From the NCBI RefSeq assembly GCF_900099685.1, contig NZ_FNDW01000006.1:186001-250000 (forward strand): a DNA stretch of 64,000 bases, written 5' to 3'. Within the stretch, counting starts at the first letter, position 1, and every line of letters starts with the position of its first letter. The notes beneath the pieces are model-generated. The model was not told the origin of the DNA. It searched no databases and worked only from the letters and a program-made list of their open reading frames with translations. Source of the stretch: Chryseobacterium taeanense. Its GTDB lineage: Bacteria; Bacteroidota; Bacteroidia; Flavobacteriales; Weeksellaceae. Shown in pieces: positions 8,987 to 18,418 of this stretch. The position numbers and the translations under genes were made by a program.

Positions 8987-11218
8987 TTATTGTCCCTGCT
9001 GCATCACGCCGCCTGTTTCTTCTTTTTTAGTCTGATTCAGTATGCTGGCATCTTCTTTCGCCAGCTTGTTTTTTGTTGGGATTTTGTAATTAATAGAAAG
9101 TCCGAAGTTTCTGGTGTCGTATTTACTTTTTATGTAAACCGATTCACCTGTTGGCGGGTTAGAACGCACCTGCATTACCTGTCCGTTAAAAATATCATTT
9201 GCAAAAACAGAAACAGTGAGACGATTATCCATAAATTTCTTTGTCACCGTAAGGTCAAAAGAATTGTTGAAAGGTTTTTCTGCCGTGAAATAGAAGTATC
9301 CGGCTTTAGGAGTTAAGTAACTATAATTCGCAGTGAGCTTGATATCTTTAGGTAAAATGATCTGCGTCATGATGTTGAAGATCCAGAAACCTTTGTTATT
9401 CAGATTGTCAATTTCATGTTTTTGATACCCGGCATAGAGGTACATGAAATTAATTTTATCAGGATTAAAATTAAACTTCATGATCTCGCTCAACGGTTTG
9501 CTGAAAATCATAAACGGAACAGGTAATCCGACATTAAAATTATGAATTCTCATGTCTGAAATATTGATCTGCTCGTTAAATAAATTTTTTCCATCTTTCC
9601 TGATGATCTGTGCCACCTGATTTTTGGCTGAACTCACGCTGTATCCGATGAATGCATAATCGAATGCCGAAATCTTTAGTTCATAATTGTCGAAAATAGT
9701 TGGTTGAAGATTCGGGTTACCGGTAACCTGCGTATTAGGTCCCTGGAACGTCACGTTATTCGGGTTCAATGCAGATATACTTGGAAGGTTTATTTTTTTA
9801 TTATAATTAGCCGCCACGTACACCTGATTCATCAGATTATACTGTACACTTGCATTGGGGAATAATTTAAACTTATTAAAAGGAATAAGATCTGCTTCAA
9901 TAAGCATATCGTTTTTATCGTAATATCTTGTAATTCCCGAAATGTCATAATTTTCTGCACGGGTTCCCAATATGAAATCAAACTTCTTCAGCTTTGCCTG
10001 AAATTCGAGATAGGTTGAAGTGGTTTGCCTAGTATAATCCAGGTTAGTAATTCCTTTACTTTCCGTATCGAATTTCTGGTGTTCATACAAACCACCCAAA
10101 CTTACTTTTCCTCCGTCAAGAAAATTGATTGGCTGAGAATAATCCACTTTAAAATTGGCAATTCTCATATCAGATTTATTATTCAGAAGATTACCTAAAG
10201 AGATTCTGGGTTGTGCGCCGGAGTCTGCATAGGTTACATCTCTGAAAATATTATCCTGCGCAAACTTGCTGTCGGATGTGGTGTATCCAAACTGGAAATC
10301 CAATTTCTGAGCTTTGTCTGTAAAGCGCTTTTGGTAAGTTGCAACTGCTTCCTGCCTTGTTGTAAGTGTATGAGCGGCATCGGATGCATCAAAATTAAAA
10401 TCTTTGTATGTATATTGCTGAGGATCTGTATTAGGAATCAGATTTTTTTCCTGCCCGTTACCATCACTTAAAGTATAATTGTCATTGTTGTTATGGTAAA
10501 TATCATAGTTTAATAACAATCTGTCCTGACCGAGATCAAAAGTCAATCCTGATTTTGCAAAATATCCTCTTCCAAATCGATCGGTATTGCTGGTTAAAAG
10601 TTCATCCTGTTTTCCGTTCAGCATACTTTCACGGTAGTTCTGACCAATATTTAATTGCCATCCGAAGATTTTATTTCTTGCATTTAGATTAACCGAATTA
10701 CTGGTTCTGCTGCGGAATTTATCATAGTTCGTAAATGAATAGTTCCCGGAATAGGTAGCCGTTAAATATTTATTAGCGTTCTTATTGGTGATGATGTTCA
10801 TGATAGCGCCTCCTGAAGTAGCCGGAAATTCTGCGCCCGGCTGGGTAATCACTTCAATTCTGTCTACAGAGTTAGCAGGCATTCCTTCAAGAAATGAATT
10901 AAGCTCGTTTGAGGTAATGTTCAAAGGTCTTCCGTTCAGATATACTTCCAGCATCTTTCCCTGATACATCATTCCTGCGATATCGGTAGATACCAATCCT
11001 GGAAGTTTTTTAATGCCTTCTAAAACATTTCCGTTATTGAGCTGTGGCTGCTCCGAAAAGTCGAAAATCGTACGGTCGGCTTTTTGTTCAACGGCTTTTT
11101 TAGTTTTAGTAAGCGTTACTCCTTCAATCTGTTTTTCTTTAACCTGGTTATTGGTCTTTTCCTGAGCGTAGGTAAAAACCGTACCCAGAAATGATAAAGC
11201 AATAATTGTTTTTTTCAT
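8987..11218 (-). CDS. TonB-dependent outer-membrane receptor family protein
   Basis: A 743-aa protein with a signal peptide (ending near TYAQE), a plug-like region (residues ~30-160, including LPGLVSTDIAG, VYLNGRPLN and DRIEVITQPGAEFPATSGGAIMNI) and a long beta-barrel to the C-terminus. It belongs to the outer-membrane beta-barrel group that resembles CirA/SusC receptors but lacks an N-terminal carboxypeptidase-like domain and any SusD partner. The substrate is not evident. It lies 58 bp downstream of two DUF5694 genes on the same strand and may be co-transcribed with them. Confidence 0.88.
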   Translation of the reverse strand: MKKTIIALSFLGTVFTYAQEKTNNQVKEKQIEGVTLTKTKKAVEQKADRTIFDFSEQPQLNNGNVLEGIKKLPGLVSTDIAGMMYQGKMLEVYLNGRPLNITSNELNSFLEGMPANSVDRIEVITQPGAEFPATSGGAIMNIITNKNANKYLTATYSGNYSFTNYDKFRSRTSNSVNLNARNKIFGWQLNIGQNYRESMLNGKQDELLTSNTDRFGRGYFAKSGLTFDLGQDRLLLNYDIYHNNNDNYTLSDGNGQEKNLIPNTDPQQYTYKDFNFDASDAAHTLTTRQEAVATYQKRFTDKAQKLDFQFGYTTSDSKFAQDNIFRDVTYADSGAQPRISLGNLLNNKSDMRIANFKVDYSQPINFLDGGKVSLGGLYEHQKFDTESKGITNLDYTRQTTSTYLEFQAKLKKFDFILGTRAENYDISGITRYYDKNDMLIEADLIPFNKFKLFPNASVQYNLMNQVYVAANYNKKINLPSISALNPNNVTFQGPNTQVTGNPNLQPTIFDNYELKISAFDYAFIGYSVSSAKNQVAQIIRKDGKNLFNEQINISDMRIHNFNVGLPVPFMIFSKPLSEIMKFNFNPDKINFMYLYAGYQKHEIDNLNNKGFWIFNIMTQIILPKDIKLTANYSYLTPKAGYFYFTAEKPFNNSFDLTVTKKFMDNRLTVSVFANDIFNGQVMQVRSNPPTGESVYIKSKYDTRNFGLSINYKIPTKNKLAKEDASILNQTKKEETGGVMQQGQ

Positions 11219-11276
11219 AATGTCTTGTCGTATCAGGTTAGACGCATGAAATTTATTTTTGTTACAGGAGTTGGCT

Positions 11277-12086
11277 TTATTTTATATATTTTAAAACGGA
11301 TTCTTGCTTATATTTTGGGCTCCTTTTTAAAAAATCCATGAAAAATGCGGTATGGGTACCTCCCATGAGCAGCACGATACGGTCATTTTTATTAATCTGA
11401 ATTTTATTAAGATTTGAGAACATTACCAGGTTTCGATGATACATTTTAGCGGCTTCATCTGCTCCTTCGTTTTTATCTTTCGTGAAAACATAAGTGAGCA
11501 TATCAGCATTGATATTGATAAGCATATCCAATACCTGAGGATGATTGTTGAATTTAAATAATTCACGGAAAGTCATTTGATCTTCGGGATACTTTTTTTC
11601 GCTTTCTTCTACAAGTTCACCATATTTCTGATAGGTTTCGTCTTCCTGTTTGTTTTTGAGATTATAATACAGGCTATAGTTATAGGGCTCTTTATGGTCT
11701 ATACCGAAGATTTTAGATGTATGGGAAAGCCTTCCGATTTCAAAGGCTAATAATTCTATTTCACCCGGATTTTCATACTTCTTTTCAGGGTTGTCCAGAT
11801 ATTCGAAATAGGATTTACGAAGCTTTTCATTGTTTTCAGGCAATTCTTCCACAATGATAATAGTCGGTTTGAATACCGCAATCTCCCCGGCTATCTCATG
11901 GATGCTTCTTTTATTATCTGCATTGTGCTCATCGAATTCGGTCGTGTTCGCATCAGAAGTGTTTCCCATATGGAATGTAGCAATATTCAAGACAGGAATA
12001 GCTTCATTAAATTTATCTTTAAACTGCTGTGCCTGCATGGAAGCTGCAAAAGAAGAGATAAGCAGGACTATAAATATGGTTTTCAT
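11277..12086 (-). CDS. Secreted DUF5694-type protein, copy 1
   Basis: 269 aa with a signal peptide (to about SMQAQ). Shared features with its upstream neighbour are an N-terminal strand (LNIATFHMGNT), a KPTIIIVEELPE segment that places acidic residues after a strand, and a C-terminal GGTH motif. This layout resembles the EreA/ChaN/TraB-like fold in which GxH and Glu residues line a putative active site. I recognise the family as DUF5694, for which no function is established. It is probably the product of a tandem duplication, but identity between the copies is low. Confidence 0.75.
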   Translation of the reverse strand: MKTIFIVLLISSFAASMQAQQFKDKFNEAIPVLNIATFHMGNTSDANTTEFDEHNADNKRSIHEIAGEIAVFKPTIIIVEELPENNEKLRKSYFEYLDNPEKKYENPGEIELLAFEIGRLSHTSKIFGIDHKEPYNYSLYYNLKNKQEDETYQKYGELVEESEKKYPEDQMTFRELFKFNNHPQVLDMLININADMLTYVFTKDKNEGADEAAKMYHRNLVMFSNLNKIQINKNDRIVLLMGGTHTAFFMDFLKRSPKYKQESVLKYIK

Positions 12087-12172
12087 AGTTAATGTTTTTT
12101 AATCGGAAAAGATATGGGGCTACTAATGGAAGGCTCGAAAGTCGTAATCGTATCACTAAAAAAAGTATTGCC

Positions 12173-13012
12173 TTATTTCAAAGAATTAAATTCTATGTAA
12201 TTGAATTCGGGGGATGATGTGAATAACTGTCTCAACACAGAGGCGTGGCCATTGCCGACAATCACCAGCAATCTGTCTTCCGAATTATGCGGAATATTCT
12301 GAATATTTCTGAAAATTCTCAGATTTCTGTTGTACCAGTATAATGCCAGCATATCTGCACCATCATATTTTCTCAGCTTAAAATCTCCATTCAGGTAGGC
12401 TCCATATTCATGCTGGTGATATTCTTTTCCGTTCATATATTTGAAGAGATCCAGCAGTGATTTGAAGTTTTTGGGTTCCGAGCTTTTAAAGAATGCATCA
12501 TATTGTTTTGAAATAGGATCATTACTTTTAAAGTCATATTCTGCGCTCAGATTTTTGAAATATAATGAATCTGTCTTTCCAAATTTTTCCTGCAGATCAC
12601 CCAGCACCGAATTAGCGTCAATACTATGCAGCTCGTTTATTCCAAGATCTTTTGCAATACGCATGGCAAGCTGATAACGCTCGTCTCTTTTGTCATTATG
12701 CTTACCTTCTTTATATTCTTTTAGTTTCTGGTTGGCATTCCAATCGGGAAATGCTTCAATGGCAATTTTTGTAGGTTTAAATTTTTTGATATATTCCACA
12801 AGCTCAGTAACTTCTTTTGCTGTTTTCGGAGACAGTACATCGACCTGATCTTTTTTTTCGGTCTTGTGGGCATCGAGATTCGGATAATCGAAATGGAAGG
12901 ATCCTACGACGAGCACTTTTGCTTTGGAAACGTAAAAATATTCCGCAGGCTTTTTCTGGGCGGTAATTACTGTTGATAAGCAAAGAAAAAATGTGTATAC
13001 TAATGTTTTCAT
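12173..13012 (-). CDS. Secreted DUF5694-type protein, copy 2
   Basis: 279 aa with a signal peptide ending near TVITAQ. It shows the same blocks as the gene 86 bp downstream: LVVGSFHFDYP near the N-terminus, KPTKIAIEAFPDW after the first helix, and a C-terminal VGNGHASVL motif. The conserved His/Glu positions suggest a hydrolase-like fold, but this is inference from the TraB/ChaN-like pattern. It is the first gene of a possible three-gene minus-strand unit with the second copy and the TonB receptor. Confidence 0.75.
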   Translation of the reverse strand: MKTLVYTFFLCLSTVITAQKKPAEYFYVSKAKVLVVGSFHFDYPNLDAHKTEKKDQVDVLSPKTAKEVTELVEYIKKFKPTKIAIEAFPDWNANQKLKEYKEGKHNDKRDERYQLAMRIAKDLGINELHSIDANSVLGDLQEKFGKTDSLYFKNLSAEYDFKSNDPISKQYDAFFKSSEPKNFKSLLDLFKYMNGKEYHQHEYGAYLNGDFKLRKYDGADMLALYWYNRNLRIFRNIQNIPHNSEDRLLVIVGNGHASVLRQLFTSSPEFNYIEFNSLK

Positions 13013-13201
13013 AATGATTGATTAAGGTTTAAGGAATGGATAATCTGTATGGTTTTGTACAAAATTATCGTTTGTTAGTATTAGAAGTAATATCCTTTCG
13101 ACCAACCCCAGTAAAATAGCCACGAAATAGATTGGTCGGAAAAAAAGGTTTGTTTATCGAAAATATAGGGTAAATTTTCATGGAAAATTTATTTTTGTTA
13201 T

Positions 13202-14218
13202 ATGAAAACCAGTAAATTACTTTATCTGCATATCTTCTTTTGGGCGATCTATATTATCGGTGCGGTTCTGATTCCGTATTTTGTATTCCATTCCAGGCAT
13301 ACCATTTTGGATATTACTTTCTTTTTCACCAGTATCATCTGCTTTTATGTCAACTATTTTATAGTTGTTCCCCGATTTTTCGATGCCGACAAAATTTATA
13401 AATCTTTTGTTGCTTTTTTCCTGAGCGTAAGTTCTTTTGTATTGGTAAGATATTTCGCAGAGGAATGGTTTCTGCCAACCTATTTCGGAATCAGGAATTA
13501 TTCGGAAGATACCAGTTTCGGCTTTTATTTCTTCGATAATATTTTTTACAGCAGCACCACGATCTTTATCAGCACTACGTTTTGGTTTTTCAAATATTCT
13601 ATCATTGCAGAAGAAGAAAAATCTCAGCTTATTGAAGCCCGGAAAACCGCAGAATTACAGGCGTTGAAAACCCAGATCAATCCTCATTTTATCTTTAATT
13701 CTTTGAATAACATTTATTCTCTTGTATATCAGAAATCAGATAATGCATTGCCAGCTATTGAAGAGTTGAGCCGGCTGCTCCGGTACAGTACGAAAGACCT
13801 CGGCGAAGACCGCATTGCTTTGGAAAAAGAGATTGGTTATATTGAAAGTTTGATGGCGTTGGAAAAACTCAGGATTAAAAATCCTGAACTGCTGGTGTTT
13901 GAAAAGAAAATCCTTCATCCGAATCTCAGTATTTCGCCAATGATTTTAGTTCCGTTTGTTGAAAATGCTTTTAAACATGGTGACTTCAGGAATAAAGGCT
14001 TTGAAATGAAAATTTCTGATGAGAATAAGACATTACACTTTTATCTTTTAAACTATAAAAAAGAAAAAATGAAAGATCCGGTATCCGGAATTGGTATTGA
14101 AAATGTGAGAAAAAGACTGGAAATTTTATATCCTCAAAAATATATTTTGGATATTAAAGACCTGAAAAAGGAATTTGTGGTAGATTTGAAAATTAATTTA
14201 AGAGATGAAAACCATTAA
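13202..14218 (+). CDS. Sensor histidine kinase, LytS/YehU type
   Basis: 338 aa. Four membrane segments occupy roughly residues 7-135, followed by a short coiled coil and a His_kinase domain with the phospho-acceptor His162 in NPHFIFNSLNN. The N box (VPFVENAFKHG) and a G box (GIGIENVRKRL) follow. It lacks a large periplasmic sensor domain, so the signal is probably sensed within the membrane. The gene overlaps the response regulator by 14 bp, so the two form one system. A TATTTTTG box lies only 5 bp before the ATG. Confidence 0.93.
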   Translation: MKTSKLLYLHIFFWAIYIIGAVLIPYFVFHSRHTILDITFFFTSIICFYVNYFIVVPRFFDADKIYKSFVAFFLSVSSFVLVRYFAEEWFLPTYFGIRNYSEDTSFGFYFFDNIFYSSTTIFISTTFWFFKYSIIAEEEKSQLIEARKTAELQALKTQINPHFIFNSLNNIYSLVYQKSDNALPAIEELSRLLRYSTKDLGEDRIALEKEIGYIESLMALEKLRIKNPELLVFEKKILHPNLSISPMILVPFVENAFKHGDFRNKGFEMKISDENKTLHFYLLNYKKEKMKDPVSGIGIENVRKRLEILYPQKYILDIKDLKKEFVVDLKINLRDENH

Positions 14219-14888
14219 ATGTATTGTTGTTGATGATGAGCCACTGGCTATCTCTCTGCTGGAGAATTATATACGGGAAATTCCTTTTCTTGAGATGGCC
14301 TTTTCCTCTGAAAATCCCATTGAAGCTTTGGAATACATTCAGAAAAATGATTCAGATCTTGTATTTCTGGATATCCAGATGCCGGAGCTTACGGGAATCA
14401 ATTTCATGAAGATTCTTGGAGATAAGATGAAGTATATTTTAACGACGGCTTATTCCGAATATGCTCTGGAAGGTTATGAGCATAATATTGTCGATTATCT
14501 TTTGAAACCGATCTCCCTTGAGCGTTTTCGCAAAAGTGCTGTAAAAGCTCAAGAACGGTTTTCGTTGGGTAAGCAGGAACAAAACCATTTCTTTGTGAAA
14601 TCTTCTGGAAAACAGCACAAGGTCAACTTTGCGGATATTTTATATATTGAGAGCATCAGAGATTATGTTAATATAAAAACTGCTGATGAAGAATTCATCG
14701 TTTTAGATACATTAAAGTCAATGGAGCAGCAACTTCCTGAAAGCTCTTTTACGAGAATTCACAAATCTTTTATTATCAATCTTAATCAAATTAAAAGTGT
14801 AGGAACTAAAAAGATTATTATTAATCCTGAACATGAGATCCCGATAGGAGAGAACTACAGAATGAATTTTATGTCTCGCATCAAATAA
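14205..14888 (+). CDS. LytTR-family response regulator
   Basis: 227 aa. A receiver domain (residues 1-~120) has acidic residues DDE at the start, phospho-acceptor Asp56 in FLDIQMP and Lys in LLKPIS. A LytTR DNA-binding domain follows (about 125-227; YIESIRDYVNI, TRIHKSFIINL). It overlaps the histidine kinase gene by 14 bp, so translation is probably coupled. Target genes are not visible; LytTR regulators often bind direct repeats upstream of neighbouring genes, but no such pair was found here. Confidence 0.94.
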   Translation: MKTIKCIVVDDEPLAISLLENYIREIPFLEMAFSSENPIEALEYIQKNDSDLVFLDIQMPELTGINFMKILGDKMKYILTTAYSEYALEGYEHNIVDYLLKPISLERFRKSAVKAQERFSLGKQEQNHFFVKSSGKQHKVNFADILYIESIRDYVNIKTADEEFIVLDTLKSMEQQLPESSFTRIHKSFIINLNQIKSVGTKKIIINPEHEIPIGENYRMNFMSRIK

Positions 14889-14918
14889 AAAAGCAACCTC
14901 AATTTGAAGTTGCTTTTT
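14888..14918. terminator. Bidirectional terminator between the response regulator and aconitase
   Basis: AAAAAGCAAC (14888-14897) and GTTGCTTTTT (14909-14918) form a perfect 10-bp stem with an 11-nt loop, flanked by A and T tracts on both sides. The two genes converge here. Confidence 0.85.
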
Positions 14919-14941
14919 CTATGATTAATTAAATCTAACAA

Positions 14942-17209
14942 TTAATTTTCTTGTTGTTTAATGAGGTTTAGTGCAGAACCTGCCTTGAACCAATCGATCT
15001 GCTGATCGTTGTAGGTGTGGTTTGCCATAACAATGTCTTTAGATCCATCTGCGTGTACGAATTCTAAAGTAAGTTGTTTTCCAGGAGCAAATTGCTCAAG
15101 ATCAAGGAAATTAACTGTATCATCCTCCTGTACTTTATCGTAATCAGCTTCATTAGCGAAAGTTAATCCAAGCATCCCCTGTTTTTTAAGGTTAGTTTCA
15201 TGGATTCTTGCGAATGATTTTACCAATACTGCTTTTACCCCAAGATGTCTTGGTTCCATGGCAGCGTGCTCTCTTGAAGAACCTTCACCATAATTCTGGT
15301 CTCCTACAACAATTGAAGGAACTCCTGCAGCTTTGTAAGCTCTTTGTACAGCAGGAACTTCACCGTAAGAACCATCTAACTGGTTTTTCACCTTATTGGT
15401 TTCCATGTTGTAAGCGTTTACCGCTCCGATCAGCATGTTGTTGGAAATATTGTCAAGGTGTCCTCTGTATTTCAACCATGGTCCAGCCATAGAAATATGG
15501 TCAGTTGTACATTTTCCGAATGCTTTGATTAAAACTTTAGCACCTTCAATGTTTTTACCGTCCCAAGCCGGGAACTCTTCTAATAATTGAAGTCGGTCTG
15601 AAGTAGGACTTACATTTACCACAACGTGAGATCCGTCTTCAGACGGAGCCTGATATCCTGCATCTTCTACAGCAAAACCTTTTGCAGGTAATTCAGAACC
15701 TTTTGGCTCGTCTAATTTGATCTGCTCACCCGCTTCGTTTGTTAAAGTGTCTGTAATCGGGTTAAAATCTAATCTCCCGGAGATTGCAACCGCAGCTACC
15801 ATTTCAGGAGAAGCTACGAAAGCGTGGGTATTTGGGTTACCATCTGCTCTTTTCGCAAAGTTTCTGTTAAAAGAGTGGATGATAGAGTTTTTCTCTCCTT
15901 TTTCAGCACCTTCTCTGTCCCATTGTCCGATACATGGTCCACAAGCATTGGTAAAGATTCTTGCATTCTCAAATTTTCTGAAAGAGTCTAAGAATCCGTC
16001 TCTTTCAGCAGTATATTTTACCTGCTCAGAACCTGGGTTGATCCCTAAGATTGCTTTAGGTTTAACTCCTTTAGCAACAGCGTCTTCCACGATAGAAGCA
16101 GCTCTTGATAAATCTTCATAAGAAGAGTTGGTACAAGATCCGATCAACGCCCATTCAACTTCTAAAGGCCATCCGTTAGCCTCAGCTTTTGCTCTGAATT
16201 CAGAAACAGGAGTTGCCAAATCCGGAGTGAAAGGTCCGTTTAAATGAGGGGTAAGTTCAGAAAGGTTGATTTCTATTAATTGGTCAAAATATTGTTCAGG
16301 GTTTGCATATACTTCAGCATCACCTGTTAAGTGTTCGGCAATTTTGTCTGCTGCATCTACGACATCCTGTCTTCCTGTAGCTGCTAAATATCTTCTCATA
16401 GAATCATCGTACCCGAAAGTAGAAGTGGTAGCACCGATTTCAGCACCCATGTTACAGATTGTTCCTTTTCCTGTTGCGGAAAGAGATTCTGCTCCTTCAC
16501 CGAAATATTCTACAATACATCCTGTACCTCCTTTTACGGTAAGGATACCTGCTACTTTAAGGATAACATCTTTTGCAGAAGTCCATCCTGACATTTTACC
16601 GGTAAGTTTTACTCCGATAAGCTTAGGCATTTTAAGTTCCCATGCCATACCAGCCATTACGTCTACCGCATCAGCGCCTCCGACACCGATAGCAACCATT
16701 CCTAAACCTCCTGCATTTACCGTGTGAGAGTCCGTTCCGATCATCATACCGCCTGGGAATGCATAGTTTTCTAATACTACCTGGTGGATGATTCCCGCTC
16801 CCGGCTTCCAGAAACCGATTCCATATTTGTCACAAACAGAACTCAGAAAGTTGAAAACCTCAGAGTTTTTATTGATACCTTCCTGTAAGTCTTTATCAGC
16901 GCCAACTTTTGCCTGAATAAGGTGATCGGCGTGAGCAGTTGAAGGAACGGCTACTTTAGATTTTCCAGCTTGCATAAACTGCAGAAGCGCCATCTGTGCC
17001 GTTGCATCCTGCATTGCTACTCTGTCCGGTGCGAAGTCTACGTAAGAATTTCCTCTTTCATGTGCCTGTGTGGCATTTCCTTCCCAAAGGTGAGTGTATA
17101 ATATTTTTTCTGATAATGTAAGAGGTTTACCCACCACCTGTCTTGCTGCTGCAATCCTTTCAGGGTAACGCTCATACACTTTTTTGATCATATCGATATC
17201 AAATGTCAT
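14942..17209 (-). CDS. acn: Aconitate hydratase
   Basis: 755 aa, the length of the mitochondrial-type aconitases found in Bacteroidetes, which isomerise citrate to isocitrate in the TCA cycle. The [4Fe-4S] ligands are visible: one Cys in [10 protein letters not shown] and two in [10 protein letters not shown]. Substrate-binding signatures ([15 protein letters not shown] and the C-terminal swivel-domain motif [10 protein letters not shown]) are intact. The gene stands alone, with no citrate synthase or isocitrate dehydrogenase beside it. Confidence 0.96.
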   Translation of the reverse strand: MTFDIDMIKKVYERYPERIAAARQVVGKPLTLSEKILYTHLWEGNATQAHERGNSYVDFAPDRVAMQDATAQMALLQFMQAGKSKVAVPSTAHADHLIQAKVGADKDLQEGINKNSEVFNFLSSVCDKYGIGFWKPGAGIIHQVVLENYAFPGGMMIGTDSHTVNAGGLGMVAIGVGGADAVDVMAGMAWELKMPKLIGVKLTGKMSGWTSAKDVILKVAGILTVKGGTGCIVEYFGEGAESLSATGKGTICNMGAEIGATTSTFGYDDSMRRYLAATGRQDVVDAADKIAEHLTGDAEVYANPEQYFDQLIEINLSELTPHLNGPFTPDLATPVSEFRAKAEANGWPLEVEWALIGSCTNSSYEDLSRAASIVEDAVAKGVKPKAILGINPGSEQVKYTAERDGFLDSFRKFENARIFTNACGPCIGQWDREGAEKGEKNSIIHSFNRNFAKRADGNPNTHAFVASPEMVAAVAISGRLDFNPITDTLTNEAGEQIKLDEPKGSELPAKGFAVEDAGYQAPSEDGSHVVVNVSPTSDRLQLLEEFPAWDGKNIEGAKVLIKAFGKCTTDHISMAGPWLKYRGHLDNISNNMLIGAVNAYNMETNKVKNQLDGSYGEVPAVQRAYKAAGVPSIVVGDQNYGEGSSREHAAMEPRHLGVKAVLVKSFARIHETNLKKQGMLGLTFANEADYDKVQEDDTVNFLDLEQFAPGKQLTLEFVHADGSKDIVMANHTYNDQQIDWFKAGSALNLIKQQEN

Positions 17210-17356
17210 ATCTCAAAAATGTTTTAAAATTATCAAACAATTATAAATGTTCCCAAAAGTACGAATTTTTAATATTTTATAGGGGTTATCTTATTTAGAT
17301 TCTTTATAAATATGAATTTTATAATTTCTATTTTTCAACGTATTTTTGCAGGCAAT

Positions 17357-18109
17357 ATGGGTATAAAAAATATAATTCAGGTTCTAAGTTTGTTGATTTC
17401 GATTACTGTATTTTCTCAAAAATCAGCTCCGAAAAAAGCACCTGTAAAAAAGAAAGTGATTGTTGCTAAGGGAAATACTGTTTTACCTGTTGTTAATGAG
17501 GATCTTCCTCTTTTAATTCCAAAAAAGAAAGACGGTAATTTCGGGTATGTTGATCAGAAAGGAAAATTTGTCATAAAGCCCGAGTATCATATTGCTGTTT
17601 TCTTTTATGAAGACTGTAACCTTCTGAATTCTCCGGATGAAAAGCTAAGGAAATTCGGAATGGCGGAATATGCCACAGTAGAGAAGAACGAAATCTCGTA
17701 CAGAGTAGATAAAAAGGGGAAAAGAGTATATCGTTTTAGGCAGGAAGATCTTGGTAAATGTGTCCATAAAGAATATACACAGCAACTTTACCAGGCTTAT
17801 ACTTTAAACGGATTCTACGGAATTATTGAGAAAGCTACTTTTAAAGATCCGGCGGATTACAGACAGTTTCAGATTTATCCTCAATATGAATACTTATTTA
17901 TTCTTGAAGGCGATGATGTGTCTAATCCTATGATCGTTGCCTCTAAAAATAATATGTTCGGAGTTATTGATGTTCACAACAGAATTATTATTCCTTTCGA
18001 ATATGACGATATCAAACGGAACTTCAGCTGGAAACTTGGGAAAATGTTTGATGTTTCCAAAGATGGCAAAAATTATTATTACATCGATTCAAATAATAAA
18101 ACATATTAA
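17357..18109 (+). CDS. WG-repeat containing secreted protein
   Basis: I place the start at the ATG at 17357, where a signal peptide (GIKNIIQVLSLLISITVFSQ) begins; the in-frame ATG at 17312 would add 15 residues. After a Lys/Pro-rich linker, three WG-type repeats are recognisable (GNFGYVDQKGKFVI, FYGIIEKATF and MFGVIDVHNRIIIPFEYDDI). WG repeats form small beta-rich units of unknown function and are common in this phylum. No enzyme domain is attached. About 250 aa. Confidence 0.8.
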   Translation: MGIKNIIQVLSLLISITVFSQKSAPKKAPVKKKVIVAKGNTVLPVVNEDLPLLIPKKKDGNFGYVDQKGKFVIKPEYHIAVFFYEDCNLLNSPDEKLRKFGMAEYATVEKNEISYRVDKKGKRVYRFRQEDLGKCVHKEYTQQLYQAYTLNGFYGIIEKATFKDPADYRQFQIYPQYEYLFILEGDDVSNPMIVASKNNMFGVIDVHNRIIIPFEYDDIKRNFSWKLGKMFDVSKDGKNYYYIDSNNKTY

Positions 18110-18201
18110 AAATTAGCCTTTAAATTGAGGGGTGTCGTTTATAAAAATAATAGAATATAATGAAATGGTTAAATTTTTAAGGTGATCCAACAATAATTTT
18201 G

Positions 18202-18209
18202 TACTTTTG
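18202..18209 (+). promoter_or_regulatory. -7 box for the TPP-riboswitch transcript
   Basis: TACTTTTG matches TAnnTTTG perfectly and lies about 10 bp before the riboswitch 5' strand, as expected if the transcript begins with the aptamer. No good -33 TTG was seen. Confidence 0.55.
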
Positions 18210-18217
18210 CGACAGAA

Positions 18218-18290
18218 ATAAAGGGGTGCTTTAACAAGCTGAGATTATACCCAATGAACCTGGAACGGGTAATGCCGTTTAGGGAAACAT
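18218..18290 (+). promoter_or_regulatory. TPP (THI element) riboswitch aptamer
   Basis: The conserved THI-box blocks occur in order and spacing: GGGGTGC, GCTGAGA (from 18238), ACCC (18249-18252), TGAACCTG (18255-18262), then CGGGTAATGCC and GGGAA. This aptamer binds thiamine pyrophosphate. It sits about 130 bp before a TonB-dependent receptor gene, which implies TPP-controlled expression of an outer-membrane transporter. Confidence 0.96.
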
Positions 18291-18300
18291 ATAAATAATT

Positions 18301-18392
18301 GAAAAATGATAATTGATAAATAATTTGTCAATAAGAGCGCAAAATCAATCATCTTTTATCATTAATCATTTATAAGATAATCCACCCCTTTT
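18301..18392 (+). promoter_or_regulatory. Putative expression platform of the TPP riboswitch
   Basis: CACCCCTTT (18383-18391) is a perfect 9-nt complement of AAAGGGGTG (18220-18228), the 5' end of the aptamer, so the two folds should exclude each other. In between, 18306-18320 and 18355-18369 form an imperfect inverted repeat (13 of 15 positions) that would bring the complementary segments together. The C-rich segment lies 27 bp before the start codon. The mechanism is inferred. Confidence 0.5.
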
Positions 18393-18418
18393 ATTCATTA
18401 AATGTTAAAATTTATAGA

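Noticed and set aside
15717..16727. Two long open frames on the plus strand opposite aconitase (134 and 153 codons)
   Set aside because: They lie fully antisense to the clearly functional aconitase gene, have no recognisable domain and reflect its codon bias.
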